In this document: positions 61,946-64,000 of the stretch, piece after piece
Numbering within the stretch: the stretch's first letter is position 1
How the letters are laid out: each line of letters begins with the position of its first letter
Source of the DNA: Lanius collurio
Lineage: Eukaryota > Chordata > Aves > Passeriformes > Laniidae
DNA: 64,000 nucleotides
Direction of reading: 5' to 3'
NCBI GenBank assembly: GCA_020086605.1
Contig: JACBWW010000003.1
Location: forward strand, 53,342,381 to 53,406,380
Notes under the pieces: generated by a model
What the model was told of the DNA's origin: nothing
The model's database searches: none
What the model saw: only the letters and a program-made list of their open reading frames with translations
Position numbers and translations under genes: made by a program

Positions 61946-64000
61946 TGGATCTTTCAATACAATTCACAGAGACAGTCAAATACACACATGCTCATCCCTC
62001 CTTTTCCCAAATTAAGTAAGACGCTCTTACACATTTTTTCCAGAGGTCAGGAAGTCACCTTTCTTGGCCTTTTCATTCTCCTAGAGAGGAAACACCACAT
62101 CCAGTGGACCTCATGTGAGCCCAACGCCAGATATTACACACTAGATGAAACCCTATCACAAGTAACTTGTGTTCTGTGCAGCCCGAAGCCCAACACATCA
62201 TAACACCACTACCCTGCTGACATAAGGTTAGCTTGTTATAAAATCTGGTCACCTACCTTACATGGCTTGGCAAGGCCTCTACCTAGACTACATCAGTCAT
62301 ACATCACTCTGGCAAGCACTCATATCTCAAGGCCAGCTCTCTATGGCTTGGGCATCCAAACTCCTGTTCTTCACATGAAGGGGTTTAAGTATCACAGCAG
62401 ATGGGAAAATCTGCATAGAAACTCCCAACTGTATACGGATAGACAAACAGACGTATCCTGGAGAGTATGTTTTTCCTTCTTTTACATTAAAACCTTGAGG
62501 ATGCATTGTTAAATCCAAGCCCCAAACACCTCATGAGAGCCACTCTGTGTGCAGTTTTCAAGGCCCAGATGTATTTAGAGACACTTTTCTCCCAAACACT
62601 ACAGTCTCACTGATGATTGGATGCTGCATTATGTGGGATGAAAAATGGAGTTCCTTCTATGGCTTTCATACCTGAGTTACACATCAGGACAGAAGTATTT
62701 CAACTGGACAGCTGTGTCCTTGCTACCTTGGGGATGCGACCCTGTCAGATTTTATAAGGGGAGTGGAGCACCAAGCACGGTCCTTACTGGCACAGAAGAG
62801 CCAGAAGACGCAGGCCCTGGCAGGATGCGGTGCTGGGAGAGCAGCAGATGGCACACTCTGCTGTGCATCGGCACCGAGGCACAAGTGAGAAGGGCCAGCA
62901 GCACGCTCTGCCAGGTGCCCTTGCTCCAGTAAGATGCTGGGTCAAAGAGCTGCAGCATCCGCAGTTGTTCAGTAGAGCAAACCCCTTCACCTCAGCAGCC
63001 TCACCACAGATGGAGCCTGCCTCAATTCTTGGAGTAACCTTGTTTTCTTGTCAGCATCAGTTTCTAGTTCCTGTCTTTTAACAGCAGCATTGCAACAAAT
63101 GTTGAAGCCCCCCACCCTAGATACAGCCACATCCTAGCGGCAAGTATGCTTTTTGTATGAATAACTCGGTTGGGTTCATGCTATTATATCCCCTGAGGGT
63201 TGCTATGTACAAATCTTACCACAAAATAAGTGGCAAAGACACTTTAGGAGGAGCAGAACTCACAGAGAGAGGTCTATCTTATATTAGACCAAACGGCATA
63301 GCTGTAAAAGAATGGACTCGTGCAACCACAGGCAGGTATGTTTGGTTTTATGACAACTTGACAGCACACATACTGTAGTAGACAGCAGATAACCAGAATT
63401 TTTCCCATCTGTAAATTAGCTCCAATTGCTGAGATCTAAAAATGAAAAACCAACATACCCTGAAAGTCTGCCATTGCCAGGTCTCCCTTCTTTCCCAAAC
63501 AAATATTTCCTGAAGGAGATCACTAGCCAAAGGAACTTCCTGGTGACACATAACATGAGCTTAGCTTAGTATCTCTACTGATCACCCAGCACTGATGCTC
63601 TAATAGCTTCCACGTGTGCATTGTTTCACCACTCACCCATCAGTTTTCTGAAAACGAATGGGATTAAAAGTCCACTGAGTATTTGCACTGCTCTTCCCTT
63701 CCCCTCTGCAGCAGAACTACAGTAACCAAAAGGTGAGCAGAGTTCATGCAGGCAGTTCACACAGGCTTCCTGACTTTGCAATGCTGACCCTCCCGGTCTC
63801 TTCCCAACCCCTGGGGATAGTTTCGGTAGAGAAACAGCCAGCCAGTCGGAAATTTTCACCAGCATTAATGCCAACATAGTTTCTTCCTAAATGCTCTCCA
63901 GAAGTATTTTTCCACCCACGTTCCCCTGTGCACCACAAAACCCTCCAGCGGTTGGCAGCTCTGGGTGCAGCTCCACTGCACATCACCCAGTGCTGTACAG

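Larger units (their letters stand above)
43725..64000. other. Unique non-coding DNA, no gene seen
   Basis: About 20 kb with no supportable gene. Frames of 60-127 codons occur on both strands without recognisable domains. Low-complexity items are (CA)n near 45052-45066, poly-A near 51938-51953, a purine-rich tract at 54186-54243 and pyrimidine-rich DNA at 61200-61265. Several blocks look conserved. The clearest have their own entries, and weaker ones lie near 44400-44640, 54840-54985 and 61840-61945. Confidence 0.55.

Overview
This window is vertebrate nuclear DNA, most likely from a bird and possibly a songbird. The basis is the 3' tail of a CR1 LINE at about 28815-29073, two short TG...CA LTR types of the kind common in avian genomes, low repeat density, and long AT-rich non-coding DNA. 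There are no operons, closely packed open reading frames or ribosome binding sites. I find no intact protein-coding gene. Nearly all open frames are short, overlap one another on both strands and lack recognisable domains. The window therefore reads as gene-desert or intronic DNA.

Layout. 1-9057 is unique non-coding DNA, with one CpG-retaining block near 545-900. 9058-9374 holds a weak candidate terminal exon or retrocopy on the minus strand. 9375-23318 is unique non-coding DNA. 23319-23351 is a small 11-bp tandem repeat, and 23523-23879 is a solo LTR with a perfect 5-bp target duplication. 25510-26075 carries two old SINE-like remnants. 26959-27082 is a degenerate 25-bp tandem repeat. 28815-29073 is the CR1 tail. 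29074-41113 is mostly unique, with CpG-retaining or AT-rich blocks that look conserved near 35690-35990 and 38660-38960. 41114-43626 is a small complete provirus. 43680-43724 is a two-copy 27-bp repeat. 43725-64000 is unique non-coding DNA with further possible conserved elements, best seen near 46980-47240 and 56150-56400.

The main discovery is inside the provirus. It is about 2.5 kb, bounded by two LTRs (41120-41410 and 43339-43620) and an exact 6-bp target duplication (tgtgta). It has no pol or env. After a short matrix-like gag remnant and a GC-rich linker, it carries an intronless cold-shock domain of the vertebrate Y-box (YBX) type at 42679-42936. The later gag remnant, the linker and the domain share one reading frame, broken by four stops. 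This is the layout of a retrovirus that captured a host cDNA as a delta-gag/host-gene fusion. By hand alignment the LTRs differ by roughly 9%, so the insertion is old and the copy is dead.
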